From: an uncultured Clostridia bacterium | Lineage (GTDB): Bacteria > Bacillota > Clostridia > Christensenellales > Borkfalkiaceae | Length of the DNA stretch: 64,000 bases | NCBI GenBank assembly: GCA_944337235.1 | Contig: CALVLK010000007.1 | Span: forward strand, 1-64,000 | Direction of reading: 5' to 3' | In this document: positions 24,659 through 33,423 of the stretch, piece after piece | Layout of the letters: each line of letters starts with the position of its first letter | Numbering within the stretch: the first letter of the stretch is position 1 | Program-made: the position numbers and the translations under genes | Notes under the pieces: model-generated | Database searches by the model: none | What the model was told of the DNA's origin: nothing | What the model saw: only the letters and a program-made list of their open reading frames with translations

Positions 24659-25378
24659 TCATCCCACGCGGATGACCGACGTGAAATCGAAGCGCGACCA
24701 GGGCGCGTCCTTTTTGGGCGGCTCGCACACAAAGCGCATGCGCTCCTTGGTGACGGGATGCGTAAAGGAAAGCGAATACGCCCAGAGCGCAAGTTTGCCC
24801 TTCTGTGCGTTTTCGCCGCCGTAGCGCATGTCGCCGAATACGGGGTGCGAGATGCCCGCCATCTGCACGCGGATCTGATGGCTTCTGCCCGTATGCAGGC
24901 GGATATCGGCAAGCGACAGCCCCTCGCTCTGGGCGAGGATGCGGTAATCGAGCGAGGCGAACTTGGCGCCCTCCGTCCCCTGCGGGCAGAGATACACCAT
25001 GTTGTTGATCGCATTCTTTTTCATATACCCCGTCAGCGTGCCGCTCTCGGGAGAGGGGCAGCCGACAAGCACGGCAAGGTACTTCTTTTCAAAGTCGCCC
25101 GTGCGCATATTCTCGCTCAGCCTGCCCGCCGCCTTGCTCGTCTTGGCAAATACCATAACGCCGCCCGTGGGCCGGTCCAGCCGATGCACCAGCCCGAGGT
25201 AGACATTCCCGGGCTTCTGATACTTCTCCTTGATGTATGCCTTCACGAGGTCGAGCATATTGTTGTCGCCGCTCTCATCCGGACAGGACGCAATGTTCTG
25301 CGGCTTGAGCACGACGATCAGATGGTTGTCCTCGTAGAGGATGATCGGCTCCTCGCGCTCCATCATGACTTCATTCAT
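24659..25378 (-). CDS. RluA-family pseudouridine synthase without S4 domain
   Basis: This 239-residue protein begins directly with the catalytic domain (ILYEDNHLIVVLKPQ) and has HRLDRPTGGV with the catalytic aspartate, plus the family motif LHTGRSHQIRVQMAG. The missing S4 domain resembles the RluC/TruC-like short forms. It modifies uridines in an RNA that cannot be named from sequence. It overlaps the methyltransferase gene by 8 bp; both likely act on RNA. Confidence 0.9.
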   Translation of the reverse strand: MNEVMMEREEPIILYEDNHLIVVLKPQNIASCPDESGDNNMLDLVKAYIKEKYQKPGNVYLGLVHRLDRPTGGVMVFAKTSKAAGRLSENMRTGDFEKKYLAVLVGCPSPESGTLTGYMKKNAINNMVYLCPQGTEGAKFASLDYRILAQSEGLSLADIRLHTGRSHQIRVQMAGISHPVFGDMRYGGENAQKGKLALWAYSLSFTHPVTKERMRFVCEPPKKDAPWSRFDFTSVIRVG

Positions 25379-26225
25379 AGATCACCATTCCTCCCGCGCC
25401 GCACGGCAGGGGGATGCCCTCCTCGGTGGGGAGCCCCACTTCATACGCTTCGACGCGCCCGCTTCCGCCCAGGCAGAGCGTTAATATATTTGAAAGCACG
25501 GTGGGCTGCAGCCCCGTCGTGTAACTGTTGATGAGAAAGAAGAGCGGCCGTTCGGACAGAAGCCCCGCGCACAGCTTTACCAGCGGATACAGCTCCGATT
25601 CGATCTTCCACATCTCTCCGCCCGGCCCTCTGCCGTACGAGGGGGGATCCATGACGATCGCGTCGTAGCGGTTTCCCCTTCTCAGCTCCCGCGCGACGAA
25701 CTTCTTGCAGTCGTCCACGATATAGCGGATGCCGCTTGCAATGCCGGAGAGCCGCGCATTCTCGCCCGCGCGCTCCACCATGCCCTTTGCTGCGTCGACA
25801 TGGGTGACTTCCGCCCCCGCCTTTGCCATGGCCACGCTCGCCCCGCCCGTATAGGCGAACAGATTGAGCGCCTTGATCGGTCGGTTCGCCCCGCGGATGA
25901 GCGCGGCGGTCTTGTCCCAATGGACGGCCTGCTCGGGGAACAGCCCCGTATGCTTGAACCCCATGGGCTTTATGCGGAAGGTGAGCTCCCGATAGGAGAT
26001 ATTCCAGCTTTCGGGCACGCGCTTGCGGTATTCCCAGGCGCCGCCGCCCCGCTCGCTGCGGCGGTAGACGGCGTGGCAGTCTGCGGCAAACAGATCGCGC
26101 TGCGCCTGCCAGATCACCTGCGGATCGGGGCGGAGCAGAACGATCTCGCCCCACCGCTCCAATTTATAGCCGTCGCCTGTGGCGATGACGGAATAATCTT
26201 TCCATGCCCAAGAAAGCTCTATCAT
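25371..26225 (-). CDS. Class I SAM methyltransferase, RlmI/RlmK-like
   Basis: This 284-residue protein has the SAM-binding motif NLFAYTGGASVAMAKAGAEV (residues about 145-164) and the catalytic-loop motif VMDPPSYGRG, as in RlmI/RlmK-type 23S rRNA methyltransferases (COG1092 group). It lacks the N-terminal PUA domain of RlmI. The ATG at 26225 was chosen because the longer ORF reads through the promoter; no ribosome-binding site precedes it. It is coupled to a pseudouridine synthase gene, supporting an RNA role. Confidence 0.85.
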   Translation of the reverse strand: MIELSWAWKDYSVIATGDGYKLERWGEIVLLRPDPQVIWQAQRDLFAADCHAVYRRSERGGGAWEYRKRVPESWNISYRELTFRIKPMGFKHTGLFPEQAVHWDKTAALIRGANRPIKALNLFAYTGGASVAMAKAGAEVTHVDAAKGMVERAGENARLSGIASGIRYIVDDCKKFVARELRRGNRYDAIVMDPPSYGRGPGGEMWKIESELYPLVKLCAGLLSERPLFFLINSYTTGLQPTVLSNILTLCLGGSGRVEAYEVGLPTEEGIPLPCGAGGMVIYE

Positions 26226-26232
26226 AGATGAT

Positions 26233-26261
26233 ATTATAATAAAAATTATCCGCCTTGTAAA
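26233..26261 (-). promoter_or_regulatory. Promoter of the methyltransferase gene, leaderless arrangement
   Basis: TTTACA (26261-26256), a 17-bp spacer and TATAAT (26238-26233) on the minus strand. Seven bases (ATCATCT) separate the -10 box from the ATG, so transcription should start at the start codon. Confidence 0.75.
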
Positions 26262-26316
26262 GTAATTTTTACGGCGGAAGGCAAAAAGAGCGCGGGCCCT
26301 TCCGCATTCCACCCCA

Positions 26317-26361
26317 TGCAAAGCGCCCGCCCGTGCCACAGGCACGGGCGGGCGCTTTGCA
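26317..26361. terminator. Very strong 21-bp hairpin between sigK and the methyltransferase
   Basis: A perfect 21-bp stem with a 3-base loop. It lies 34 bases after the sigK stop. The T-rich tail (CATTTTTATTG) is on the plus strand, while the minus strand, which carries sigK, has GGGGTGG after the stem. Terminator for sigK is likely by position, but the U-tract is on the wrong side. Confidence 0.5.
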
Positions 26362-26395
26362 CATTTTTATTGTAAGCAGACGGCAAGTTCCGCTA

Positions 26396-27097
26396 TCATT
26401 CGCTGAAAAACTCCTCGCGCGCGATCCCCGCGCGCAGCTTGGCGAGCGCGCGCTTTTCGATGCGCGAGACGTAGGAGCGAGAAATTTTCAGCTTTGCGGC
26501 AACTTCGCGCTGCGCAAGCGGCGCGCCGCCCCCGAGCGCATAGCGCAGGCAGATGACGTACGCCTCGCGTTCGTTGAGCAACTCCTTGATCCGGCGCAGG
26601 AATTTTTCCTGCATGATGGACTGCTCCACGCTGCCGAACACATGGTCCTCCCGCTCGCCGATGACATCCATGAGCGAGAGTTCGTTGCCATCCTTATCCG
26701 TCCCCACGGGGTCGGAGAGCGAAAGATTGCCGCGGTGTTTTTTTCCCGCGCGGATGAGCATGAGGATCTCGTTTTCGATGCAGCGGGCGGTATAGGTGGC
26801 AAGCCGCGTGCCCCGCCCGGGCTGATAGGTATTGATCGCCTTGATGAGCCCGATGGAACCGACCGAGATCATGTCGTCCGTCTCCGCCGCGCCGTGATAT
26901 TTTTTTACGATGTGCGCGACGAGGCGCATATTGTGGCAGACGAGCTTATCTTTGGCACGCGCATCCCCCGCCCGCGCAAGCGCGAGGCAGCGCTCCTCCT
27001 CTTCGCGCGAGAGCGGCTTGGGGTAGGAATCGGAACCATCGACCATCCCGGTAAAGAAAAACAGCCGCCCGAGTACGGCATACATGAGCTCTAACAT
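26396..27097 (-). CDS. sigK: RNA polymerase sporulation sigma factor SigK
   Basis: This 233-residue protein has the pro-sigma-K N-terminus (a hydrophobic pro-sequence, AVLGRLFFFTGMV, followed by SYPKPLSREEE), region 2 (NMRLVAHIVKKY, DDMISVGSIGLIKAI) and region 4 with a helix-turn-helix (REVAAKLKISRSYVSRIE). In sporulation SigK directs late mother-cell genes after proteolytic removal of the pro-sequence. The gene is continuous, with no skin-like interruption. The ATG at 27097 has GGGGGA upstream. This is the main evidence that the organism belongs to an endospore-forming lineage. Confidence 0.93.
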   Translation of the reverse strand: MLELMYAVLGRLFFFTGMVDGSDSYPKPLSREEEERCLALARAGDARAKDKLVCHNMRLVAHIVKKYHGAAETDDMISVGSIGLIKAINTYQPGRGTRLATYTARCIENEILMLIRAGKKHRGNLSLSDPVGTDKDGNELSLMDVIGEREDHVFGSVEQSIMQEKFLRRIKELLNEREAYVICLRYALGGGAPLAQREVAAKLKISRSYVSRIEKRALAKLRAGIAREEFFSE

Positions 27098-27172
27098 GCA
27101 ATGTCCCCCATGCCCATACTCTATGTGCGCCTTTCCCGCAATATGCCCTCTTTCGACAATGTTTGCAAAAGC

Positions 27173-27203
27173 AAAGCCCTCTTCCGTTCGGGAAGAGGGC
27201 TTT
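27173..27203 (-). terminator. Terminator of the DUF1858 gene
   Basis: A perfect 13-bp stem (27173-27185 with 27191-27203) is followed on the minus strand by GCTTTTGC. It starts 13 bases after the stop codon. Confidence 0.75.
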
Positions 27204-27216
27204 GATGATGGATGGA

Positions 27217-27414
27217 TCATTCCACGCCTTCGTTGAGCTTTGCGAGCAGTGCATCAAGGTCCTCGCCGTGAACGGCGACGGCCTCGGCGATCGTTTCGCC
27301 GTGCGCCATTGCGCAGCCGATGCAGTGCATCCCCGTAGCGAGCAGGATCTCTGCCGAATTGGGGTTGAGCTCCAGGCACTCAGAAATCAGCGTATCTGCC
27401 GTGATCTTTGCCAT
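27217..27414 (-). CDS. DUF1858 redox-disulfide domain protein
   Basis: This 65-residue protein matches the small DUF1858/hybrid-cluster-associated disulfide family: DTLISECLELNPNSAEIL and the redox pair MHCIGCAMAHGE (CxxC). Members are thought to act in redox chemistry; none is well characterised. It has an independent promoter whose -35 box is made of the last codons of dxs, and a palindrome near the transcription start, so it may be regulated separately from dxs. Confidence 0.88.
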   Translation of the reverse strand: MAKITADTLISECLELNPNSAEILLATGMHCIGCAMAHGETIAEAVAVHGEDLDALLAKLNEGVE

Positions 27415-27436
27415 GATCGTATTCTCCTTATATTGA

Positions 27437-27446
27437 TGATATATCA
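27437..27446. promoter_or_regulatory. Palindrome at the DUF1858 transcription start
   Basis: TGATATATCA, a perfect 10-bp palindrome, lies just downstream of the TATAAT box of the DUF1858 promoter and spans the predicted start. It could be an operator; no regulator can be assigned. Confidence 0.35.
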
Positions 27447-27448
27447 GT

Positions 27449-27477
27449 ATTATACCACAAAATCGCGCATGTTACAA
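27449..27477 (-). promoter_or_regulatory. Promoter of the DUF1858 gene
   Basis: TTGTAA (27477-27472), a 17-bp spacer and TATAAT (27454-27449) on the minus strand. The -35 box is exactly the last leucine codon and stop codon of dxs. Confidence 0.75.
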
Positions 27478-29280
27478 CAGGTTTTCGTCGCTTTTTTGAA
27501 TGCGCCGCACGATTTCCTCCGCCGTGAAGCCGCATTCGCGGAACAGATCGCCAAGCGCGCCGTGGCCGATAAGATGTTCGATCGCATGGATGTGCACCCC
27601 GGGGCCGCCCTGTTCGCCGAAGAGGGCGGCGACCGCCTCGCCCACGCCGCCCGTGCGGATGCCCTCTTCGAACACATAGACGAGTTTGGCGCCCGCTGTG
27701 AGCGCGCGGATGCGCGCACCGTCGAGCGGGGCGATCTGAATGAGGCGTATGACGCCCGCCCCGATGCGTTCCGCCGCCTCCAGCGCGATCTGCGTGACGC
27801 GGCCGTAGGTGAGGATCACGACGCGCTTCTCCGCGACAGCGGGGGTATAGGCGAGCGTATCTTCGTCGATCATGCCCGAAAGGGAGATCTCACCCCCCTT
27901 GGGATAGCGCACGACGGCAAGCGCCGGATAGGAGAGCGCCTCGCCGATGCAGCGTTCCAGCTCTGCAAAGGTCACGGGTGCGGTGATCCTGACGTTCGGG
28001 ATGGGGGCAAACAGCGGATAGTCGAAGATGCCCTGATGCGTGACCCCGTCCCCTGCGACGAGCCCGGCGCGGTCGATGAGCAGCGTGAGCGGAAGCGCCT
28101 GGATGGCGACATCGTGCAGCAGCTGATCGTACGCGCGCTGTGCGAAGGTGGAGTAGAGAAAGAGCACCGGCCGCATGCCGTCCGCCGCCAGCCCCGCTGC
28201 AAAGGTGACGGCGTGCTCTTCGGCAATGCCAACGTCGAAAAAGCGCTCGGGCAGTGCCAGCGCAAAGGGCGTAAGCCCCACCCCTGCGCGCATGGCGGCC
28301 GTGATCGCGACGATGTGATTCTCTCGCTTTGCCTGCGCAAGGACAAATTCGCCCGCGCACGCGGAAAAATCGCGTTCGCCGCCCTCCGCGCCGACGGAAT
28401 GATAATGCTCGGGCGAGGCCTCTGCCTCGCTGTTGCCCTTCCCCTTCTGCGTGATCATGTGCACGACGCACACACCTTTCCTGCGCTTCGCCTCTTCGAG
28501 AACGGTACGCAGCCATGCGATGTCATGCCCGTCTACCGGCCCGAGATAGTCCAGCCCGAGATCCTCGAACAGGGTGGTATTGAGAAAGAGCCGCTTAATG
28601 AGCAATTTGACCTGCCTTGCCGCCGCCCGCAGCGCCCTGCCCAACAGCGGGATGTGCGCAAAAAAGTCCTGCAGCCCGTGTTTGAAATGAAAATAGCGCT
28701 TGCTCGTGCGCACGCGGGCGAGATGGTTGTGCAGCCCGCCCTTGCTGCGCGAGATGGACATATCGTTGTCGTTGACGAGAATGACGAGGCGCAGATCGCG
28801 GTCCGCGCAGTTGTTGAGCGCCTCATAGATCATGCCGTTGGTGAGCGCACCGTCGCCGACGACGGCGACCATCCAATTTTCCCGCCCCTGCAGACGCTCC
28901 GCCTCCGCAAAGCCGAGCGCGGCAGAGAGCGAAGTGCCGCAGTGCCCCTCCGTCATGGGGTCGTGCTCGCTCTCTTCGCGGTTGGGAAAGCCCGAAATGC
29001 CGCCATATTGCCGCAGCGTGCCAAAGCGCGCATACCGCCCCGTGAGCAGTTTGTGCGCATAGCTCTGATGCCCGACGTCGAAAAAGATCTTATCCTGCGG
29101 CGAGGAGAAGACGCAGTGGAGCGCGATCGTCGCCTCGACCATGCCGAGGTTGGAGGCAAGGTGCCCCCCGTTGCGTAAGGCGGTATCGGTGATGATGCCG
29201 CGCAGTTCCGCCGCAAGCACCGCCAGCTGCTCCTTTGACAGCTCTTTCAGTTGTGATGGAGATGTGATCTGCTCAATCAT
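27472..29280 (-). CDS. dxs: 1-deoxy-D-xylulose-5-phosphate synthase
   Basis: This 602-residue thiamine-diphosphate enzyme has the DXS pattern: NGGHLASNLGMVEATIALH, FDVGHQSYAHKLLTGR, the ThDP/Mg motif GDGALTNGM to NDND, and the second-half glutamate in FDVGIAEEHAVTFAAGLA. DXS condenses pyruvate and glyceraldehyde 3-phosphate at the entry of the MEP isoprenoid pathway. Its length is typical. No other MEP gene lies beside it. Confidence 0.96.
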   Translation of the reverse strand: MIEQITSPSQLKELSKEQLAVLAAELRGIITDTALRNGGHLASNLGMVEATIALHCVFSSPQDKIFFDVGHQSYAHKLLTGRYARFGTLRQYGGISGFPNREESEHDPMTEGHCGTSLSAALGFAEAERLQGRENWMVAVVGDGALTNGMIYEALNNCADRDLRLVILVNDNDMSISRSKGGLHNHLARVRTSKRYFHFKHGLQDFFAHIPLLGRALRAAARQVKLLIKRLFLNTTLFEDLGLDYLGPVDGHDIAWLRTVLEEAKRRKGVCVVHMITQKGKGNSEAEASPEHYHSVGAEGGERDFSACAGEFVLAQAKRENHIVAITAAMRAGVGLTPFALALPERFFDVGIAEEHAVTFAAGLAADGMRPVLFLYSTFAQRAYDQLLHDVAIQALPLTLLIDRAGLVAGDGVTHQGIFDYPLFAPIPNVRITAPVTFAELERCIGEALSYPALAVVRYPKGGEISLSGMIDEDTLAYTPAVAEKRVVILTYGRVTQIALEAAERIGAGVIRLIQIAPLDGARIRALTAGAKLVYVFEEGIRTGGVGEAVAALFGEQGGPGVHIHAIEHLIGHGALGDLFRECGFTAEEIVRRIQKSDENLL

Positions 29281-29331
29281 ATACCTATATTATGTATGGC
29301 AGGCGGCCCCTGTCGCCCGCCGAAAAGAAAA

Positions 29332-29363
29332 GGGCCTGCCGAAAGGAGCTTTCGGACAAGCCC
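29332..29363 (-). terminator. Terminator of the zinc-ribbon membrane-protein gene
   Basis: An interrupted stem (CCGAAAG/CTTTCGG extended by GGGC/GCCC) is followed on the minus strand by TTTTCTTTT. It starts 18 bases after the stop. Confidence 0.72.
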
Positions 29364-29381
29364 GTCGCACTCGATCGGAAT

Positions 29382-30308
29382 TTACAGCCTGCGCAGCCCG
29401 CGCTGCCGTTTTCGCTGCAGAATGTGCAGCGTGAGCACAGCGCCCGAGGTGAGGATCCCCGCAAAATTGACAAGAAACAGAATGACAAGCTGCAACAGCG
29501 AGGCGTCCGCCTGCATCAGCGAATAGAGCAGCATATCGATCGCCGTCGAAAGATCGTACGGCCCGTAGGCAGACAGCGCGATCCAGAGCGATATGATATA
29601 GCTGCACACCCCGAGCAACAGAAAGCTCAGAAGGCTCACCGTCCACAGCGTGGCGATCTTGCCGTTGTCGTTGTTGCCGCCCGCCTTATCCCAAAGAACG
29701 TATGCGGCGACGGGAATGAAGACCGCAAGCACGACGGAGAGATAGCTGAGCGCAAAGACCACGCTCCACACAAGCCCCACGGCAAGCGCGCCCGCAAGCG
29801 CCGCAAGTATGCAGAGTGCCGTGACGGAGGGCAGGCTGCGCTCGCGCTCCTCGCGCACCAGACGCTTCTGCTGCAGCCGGGCAAAGCAATGCGCATGGAC
29901 GCGCGCCCGTGCGCCGTCGCTGACAATATCGCACACATCCCCCTCAAGCGGCTGTCCGCAGACGGGGCAGCTGTCCGGCCGGATGCCCAGATTGCCCAAA
30001 AACTCCGCCAAGTCGCCGATGAGTGTTGTGTACTGCAACGGCGTGCACCGAAAGGGGCGCATCCGGATGCAGATCGCATGCGGCGTGACCTCGTATGAGG
30101 AGAAGGAGAAGCGCTTTCGTCTGTCTGAGAGCCAGGTCTTTGCCGCCGCCTGCCCTTCCGCCCCGAGCGGGACCCATGCCGTGAGCGTGGAAGAGAAGAT
30201 CTGCTGATAGCTCCCGCTCAGATCATACCCGAGCAGGGTGCCGTAGAACTGATCGCCCTCAATGTGAAGCCTGCGCTGCGCCAGATATCCGCTCACATAT
30301 GCGTTCAT
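29382..30308 (-). CDS. Unrecognised membrane protein with a cysteine/histidine cluster
   Basis: I do not recognise this 308-residue protein. The N-terminal half is soluble and carries a probable zinc site: CPVCGQPL (about residue 114), then a further cysteine (GDVCDIV) and HAHC (about residue 137). The C-terminal half (from about 162) has four or more hydrophobic helices. The ATG at 30308 has GGGAGGA upstream. It is monocistronic, with promoter and terminator. A sensor or scaffolding role is conceivable but nothing supports a specific function. Confidence 0.7.
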   Translation of the reverse strand: MNAYVSGYLAQRRLHIEGDQFYGTLLGYDLSGSYQQIFSSTLTAWVPLGAEGQAAAKTWLSDRRKRFSFSSYEVTPHAICIRMRPFRCTPLQYTTLIGDLAEFLGNLGIRPDSCPVCGQPLEGDVCDIVSDGARARVHAHCFARLQQKRLVREERERSLPSVTALCILAALAGALAVGLVWSVVFALSYLSVVLAVFIPVAAYVLWDKAGGNNDNGKIATLWTVSLLSFLLLGVCSYIISLWIALSAYGPYDLSTAIDMLLYSLMQADASLLQLVILFLVNFAGILTSGAVLTLHILQRKRQRGLRRL

Positions 30309-30330
30309 CTGCTTCCTCCCAAAGTAACTG

Positions 30331-30354
30331 TATGCCGCGCCGGGGCGGCATATC
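30331..30354 (-). promoter_or_regulatory. Leader hairpin of the zinc-ribbon membrane-protein gene
   Basis: A perfect 8-bp stem (TATGCCGC/GCGGCATA) lies in the short leader just before the ribosome-binding site. Confidence 0.4.
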
Positions 30355-30362
30355 ATAGATAG

Positions 30363-30391
30363 AGTATAGCACAACTTTCTCTCCGACGCAA
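30363..30391 (-). promoter_or_regulatory. Promoter of the zinc-ribbon membrane-protein gene
   Basis: TTGCGT (30391-30386), a 17-bp spacer and TATACT (30368-30363) on the minus strand. Confidence 0.65.
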
Positions 30392-30455
30392 GAGAAAGCC
30401 GAAAAAATATCCGCTGCAAAGACGAAAATCGCCGCCGTCTGCCCCAAAACACAGA

Positions 30456-30483
30456 CGGGCGCGCGGCAAAAGCCGCACGCCCG
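30456..30483 (-). terminator. Terminator of the LRR-lipoprotein gene
   Basis: A 12-bp stem with one non-Watson-Crick pair and an A/U-rich 4-base loop is followed on the minus strand by TCTGTGTTTTGG. It lies 15 bases after the stop. Confidence 0.68.
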
Positions 30484-30497
30484 CATCGAAAGTTTGC

Positions 30498-33269
30498 TCA
30501 GCTGCGCTTCCAGAAACAGGTACAATAGGTATCGGTGAGGTAACCTGCCGCGATGGCGGGATCGGAAAGATCGGCTGCGGCAAGCGCCGTCGCCTCGCTC
30601 TCATCTGCATTCTGCGACACAGACCAGCCTTCTCCATTGCAGAAGACCGCGCCCGTAAGGCCGCTGCGCGCAAAGGCATAGCTGTCGATCTGCGTCACGC
30701 TGCCCGGAAGGGTGATCTGTGTCAAAGAGGAGCAGTCTGCAAATGCAAAGCTGCCGATCGCCGTCACCCCTTCGGGCAGGACGACGGAGGTCAACGCGGT
30801 GCAGCCGCTGAACACGGAATCTTCAATGCGCGTGACGCCGCTTGGAATGGTCATACTCGTAAGACCGCTGCGGAAAAACGCGTAGCCGCCGATCTCTGTT
30901 ACGCTGTCGGGAAGTTCGATCTGCTGCAATGCGAGGCATTCCCAGAATGCATTTTTCCCGATGGAAACGATCCCGTCTGGAAGGACGACGGAGGTCAACG
31001 CGGCGCAACTGTGAAATACGGAATCTTCGATGCGCGTGACGCCGCTTGGAGTGGTCATACTCGTAAGGGAGAGGCACCAATAGAAGGCGCCCGCGCCGAT
31101 CGAAATCACGCTGTCGGGCAGCGTAATTTCTGCCAGGTCGGAACAGAACGAAAACGCCGAGCTGCCGATCGCGGTAACGCCGTTCGGGATCGCCACGGCG
31201 GCAAGACTGCTGCAGTCCGCAAAGGCGCCGTTGCCGATGCGCGTCACGCCTGCGGGAAGTTCGACCTCCTCCAAGGCAGAACAGCCACTAAACAGGCCGT
31301 CTGCAATCTCTGTAAGGCGGGCGGGAAGGGCGACTTCGGCAAGTGCGCCGCAGCCTGAGAACGCCCATGCGCCGATCGAGATCACGCTTTCGGGCAAAGT
31401 CATTGCGCGCAGCCCGCTGCAGTCGTAAAATGCCCGCTCCCCGATATACCGTACGCCGTCGGGCAGCGTGATCGCCGTGAGCCGATCGCAGAAGTAAAAT
31501 GCGCTGTCGGCGATCCCGACCGTGCCGCTGCGCAGCGAAACCGAAGAGACGGCCTCGTCGTCGCAGCCGATCGCCCAATCTTCAAGATAGTCCACGCCGC
31601 CCTCCGTCTGCACGGGCAGATTACAACCGTCAAAGGCATGCTCGCCGATGCCCGTAAGGCTGTGCGGAAGATTGATCTCGTCCAGGGCGGAACAACCGGA
31701 GAAGGCATATTTCGCAATGAAGGTCACGCCGTCGGGCAGCGTGATCTTCGTCAGTTCATCAAATCCATAAAAGGCGTGCGCCGCAATGCATTCGACGCCG
31801 CCCGGAATGGTCAGCTCCGTCGTGATTGCCCCGCCGACGGAGAGGCTCTGCGCGCAGTGCAGCGGGTTTGCGAGCCCGTCGCCAAAGTCGATGGCGCACC
31901 AGGCGCCAAGGTCCTCGACCGATACCGCAAGGCCGGAACATTCCGAAAAGGCATATGCGCCGATGCGGGTGACCGCAGCGGGAATGTTGATCGCAGAGAG
32001 CGCGCCGCACCTTGCAAACGCCCATGCGCCCACCTCGGTAACGCCTTCGGGCAGAGCGACGTCCGCCAGCGTCGTGCAGTCGGAGAATGCGCTGTCGCCG
32101 ATCCTCGTCACGCTTTCGGGGATTTCGATGCGCGCAAGGGAGATACAGTCATAGAACATAACGGATGCGATCTCCGTAAGACTTTCTGGCAGGGTGACCT
32201 CGGCAAGCGCGCTGCAGCCCAAAAACATCCGCGCTCCGATCTGCGCGATCCCCGCGCCCAGCTCCGCCGAAACAAGGCTGGTGCACGATTCAAAGACGCT
32301 GTCTCCGATCGCCGCCACGCTGCCGGGAACAGAGACCTGCGTGAGGGCGGTGCAGTTGACAAAGGCGCGGGGCGCGATGGTGGCCACCCCACTGCCGAAG
32401 GTGATTTTGGCAAGCGAAGAACAGTCGCGGAAGGCGTCGGCACCGATACGCGTGATCTGATCGGGAACGGAGAACGCCGTCAGACTGCTGCAGCCGTAAA
32501 AGAGTTCGTTTGCAAGTTCCGTCACGCCGTTTGGAATGTTGACGTCGGTCAGCGCCATGCAGCTTCGGAAGGCGCCGTCGCCGATCTGCGTCACGCTTTC
32601 GGGCAAGACGACTTTCGTCAGCGCAAAACAGTCGGAAAAGGCGCCCTGTCCGATCTCACAGATCCCCTCTGCAAGGACGAACTTTGTGACGCGGTAGCAC
32701 TCCGCAAGCGCCCGCGTGCCGATCTCCCGCACGGGGAATCCGTTATAAAAGGCAGCAATGTAGACCTCGGTGGCAGAGCCGCGGTAATCGTCTACCACAT
32801 AATATCTTTCCCCCTCGGGGGTGTCGACGCGGGTATATTCCAGCCCCTCCGTGGGCGCATGCGCGCCGCAGACGGTACAGACGTCGTCGGCATATGTATG
32901 CGCAAGCGAGGCGACCTGTTCGGTATAATGATCGCCGCACACGGTACAGGTATAGACGCATTCCCCCAACGAGGAACAGGTCGGATCAAGCGTGATCTCG
33001 CCTGCGTAATCATGCCCCGTGGCGGGCGTGGAGATCTCTGTGATCTCGTTGCTCCCCGCCGCATCAGAGAAGAGTTTGTCGCACCCAGAGCAGGACCAAT
33101 AGGCAAAGCTGCCCGGCTGCGTACAGGTGGCGGCCTGCGCCTCGTGCGCGACCAGGGTGTGCGTATGCGCAGGTGTAGGCGTGGGCTCTCCCTCCGTACA
33201 GGCAGCCGCCAGCCCGAAGCCAAGAAGCCCGATCAGCACAGGCAAAAAAAGAACTTTGTTTTTCCTCAT
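30498..33269 (-). CDS. BspA-like leucine-rich-repeat surface lipoprotein
   Basis: This 923-residue protein has a lipoprotein signal peptide ending in GLAAAC (cysteine about residue 24), a cysteine-rich linker with CxxC pairs (SCSGCDKLF, CTVCGDHYT, CTVCGAH), and about 28-30 tandem LRR_5-type repeats of about 23 residues (consensus I-x-x-x-A-F-x-x-C-x-x-L-x-x-x-x-L-P-x-x-V-T-x). BspA-like proteins of gut and oral bacteria act in adhesion; the role here is inferred. The repeats at 30781-30863 and 30985-31067 are nearly identical in DNA, suggesting recent repeat exchange. It is monocistronic. Confidence 0.9.
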   Translation of the reverse strand: MRKNKVLFLPVLIGLLGFGLAAACTEGEPTPTPAHTHTLVAHEAQAATCTQPGSFAYWSCSGCDKLFSDAAGSNEITEISTPATGHDYAGEITLDPTCSSLGECVYTCTVCGDHYTEQVASLAHTYADDVCTVCGAHAPTEGLEYTRVDTPEGERYYVVDDYRGSATEVYIAAFYNGFPVREIGTRALAECYRVTKFVLAEGICEIGQGAFSDCFALTKVVLPESVTQIGDGAFRSCMALTDVNIPNGVTELANELFYGCSSLTAFSVPDQITRIGADAFRDCSSLAKITFGSGVATIAPRAFVNCTALTQVSVPGSVAAIGDSVFESCTSLVSAELGAGIAQIGARMFLGCSALAEVTLPESLTEIASVMFYDCISLARIEIPESVTRIGDSAFSDCTTLADVALPEGVTEVGAWAFARCGALSAINIPAAVTRIGAYAFSECSGLAVSVEDLGAWCAIDFGDGLANPLHCAQSLSVGGAITTELTIPGGVECIAAHAFYGFDELTKITLPDGVTFIAKYAFSGCSALDEINLPHSLTGIGEHAFDGCNLPVQTEGGVDYLEDWAIGCDDEAVSSVSLRSGTVGIADSAFYFCDRLTAITLPDGVRYIGERAFYDCSGLRAMTLPESVISIGAWAFSGCGALAEVALPARLTEIADGLFSGCSALEEVELPAGVTRIGNGAFADCSSLAAVAIPNGVTAIGSSAFSFCSDLAEITLPDSVISIGAGAFYWCLSLTSMTTPSGVTRIEDSVFHSCAALTSVVLPDGIVSIGKNAFWECLALQQIELPDSVTEIGGYAFFRSGLTSMTIPSGVTRIEDSVFSGCTALTSVVLPEGVTAIGSFAFADCSSLTQITLPGSVTQIDSYAFARSGLTGAVFCNGEGWSVSQNADESEATALAAADLSDPAIAAGYLTDTYCTCFWKRS

Positions 33270-33320
33270 ATTTTCCCCTTTGCAAGGGCGACATTTTGCC
33301 CCTTGCCATATCTCATCTCC

Positions 33321-33349
33321 ATGATATCATCCGCAACAGAGGTTGTCAA
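33321..33349 (-). promoter_or_regulatory. Promoter of the LRR-lipoprotein gene
   Basis: TTGACA (33349-33344), a 17-bp spacer and TATCAT (33326-33321) on the minus strand. The leader contains a GCAAGGG/CCCTTGC hairpin close to the ribosome-binding site. Confidence 0.78.
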
Positions 33350-33374
33350 GGGTCAAATAAAAAATTCTATACAA

Positions 33375-33400
33375 AAAAGTCCGTGTTTCCACGGACTTTT
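33375..33400 (-). terminator. Terminator of the paralogous membrane-protein pair
   Basis: A perfect 11-bp stem (AAAAGTCCGTG/CACGGACTTTT) with a 4-base loop is followed on the minus strand by TTGTATAG. The right stem arm itself ends in a T-run. Confidence 0.8.
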
Positions 33401-33423
33401 GGTCGCTTGTTTTTGATTTCTGA

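Noticed and set aside
26396..27097. An intervening skin-like element within sigK
   Set aside because: The frame from the pro-sequence to region 4 is continuous, with no recombinase gene and no interruption.
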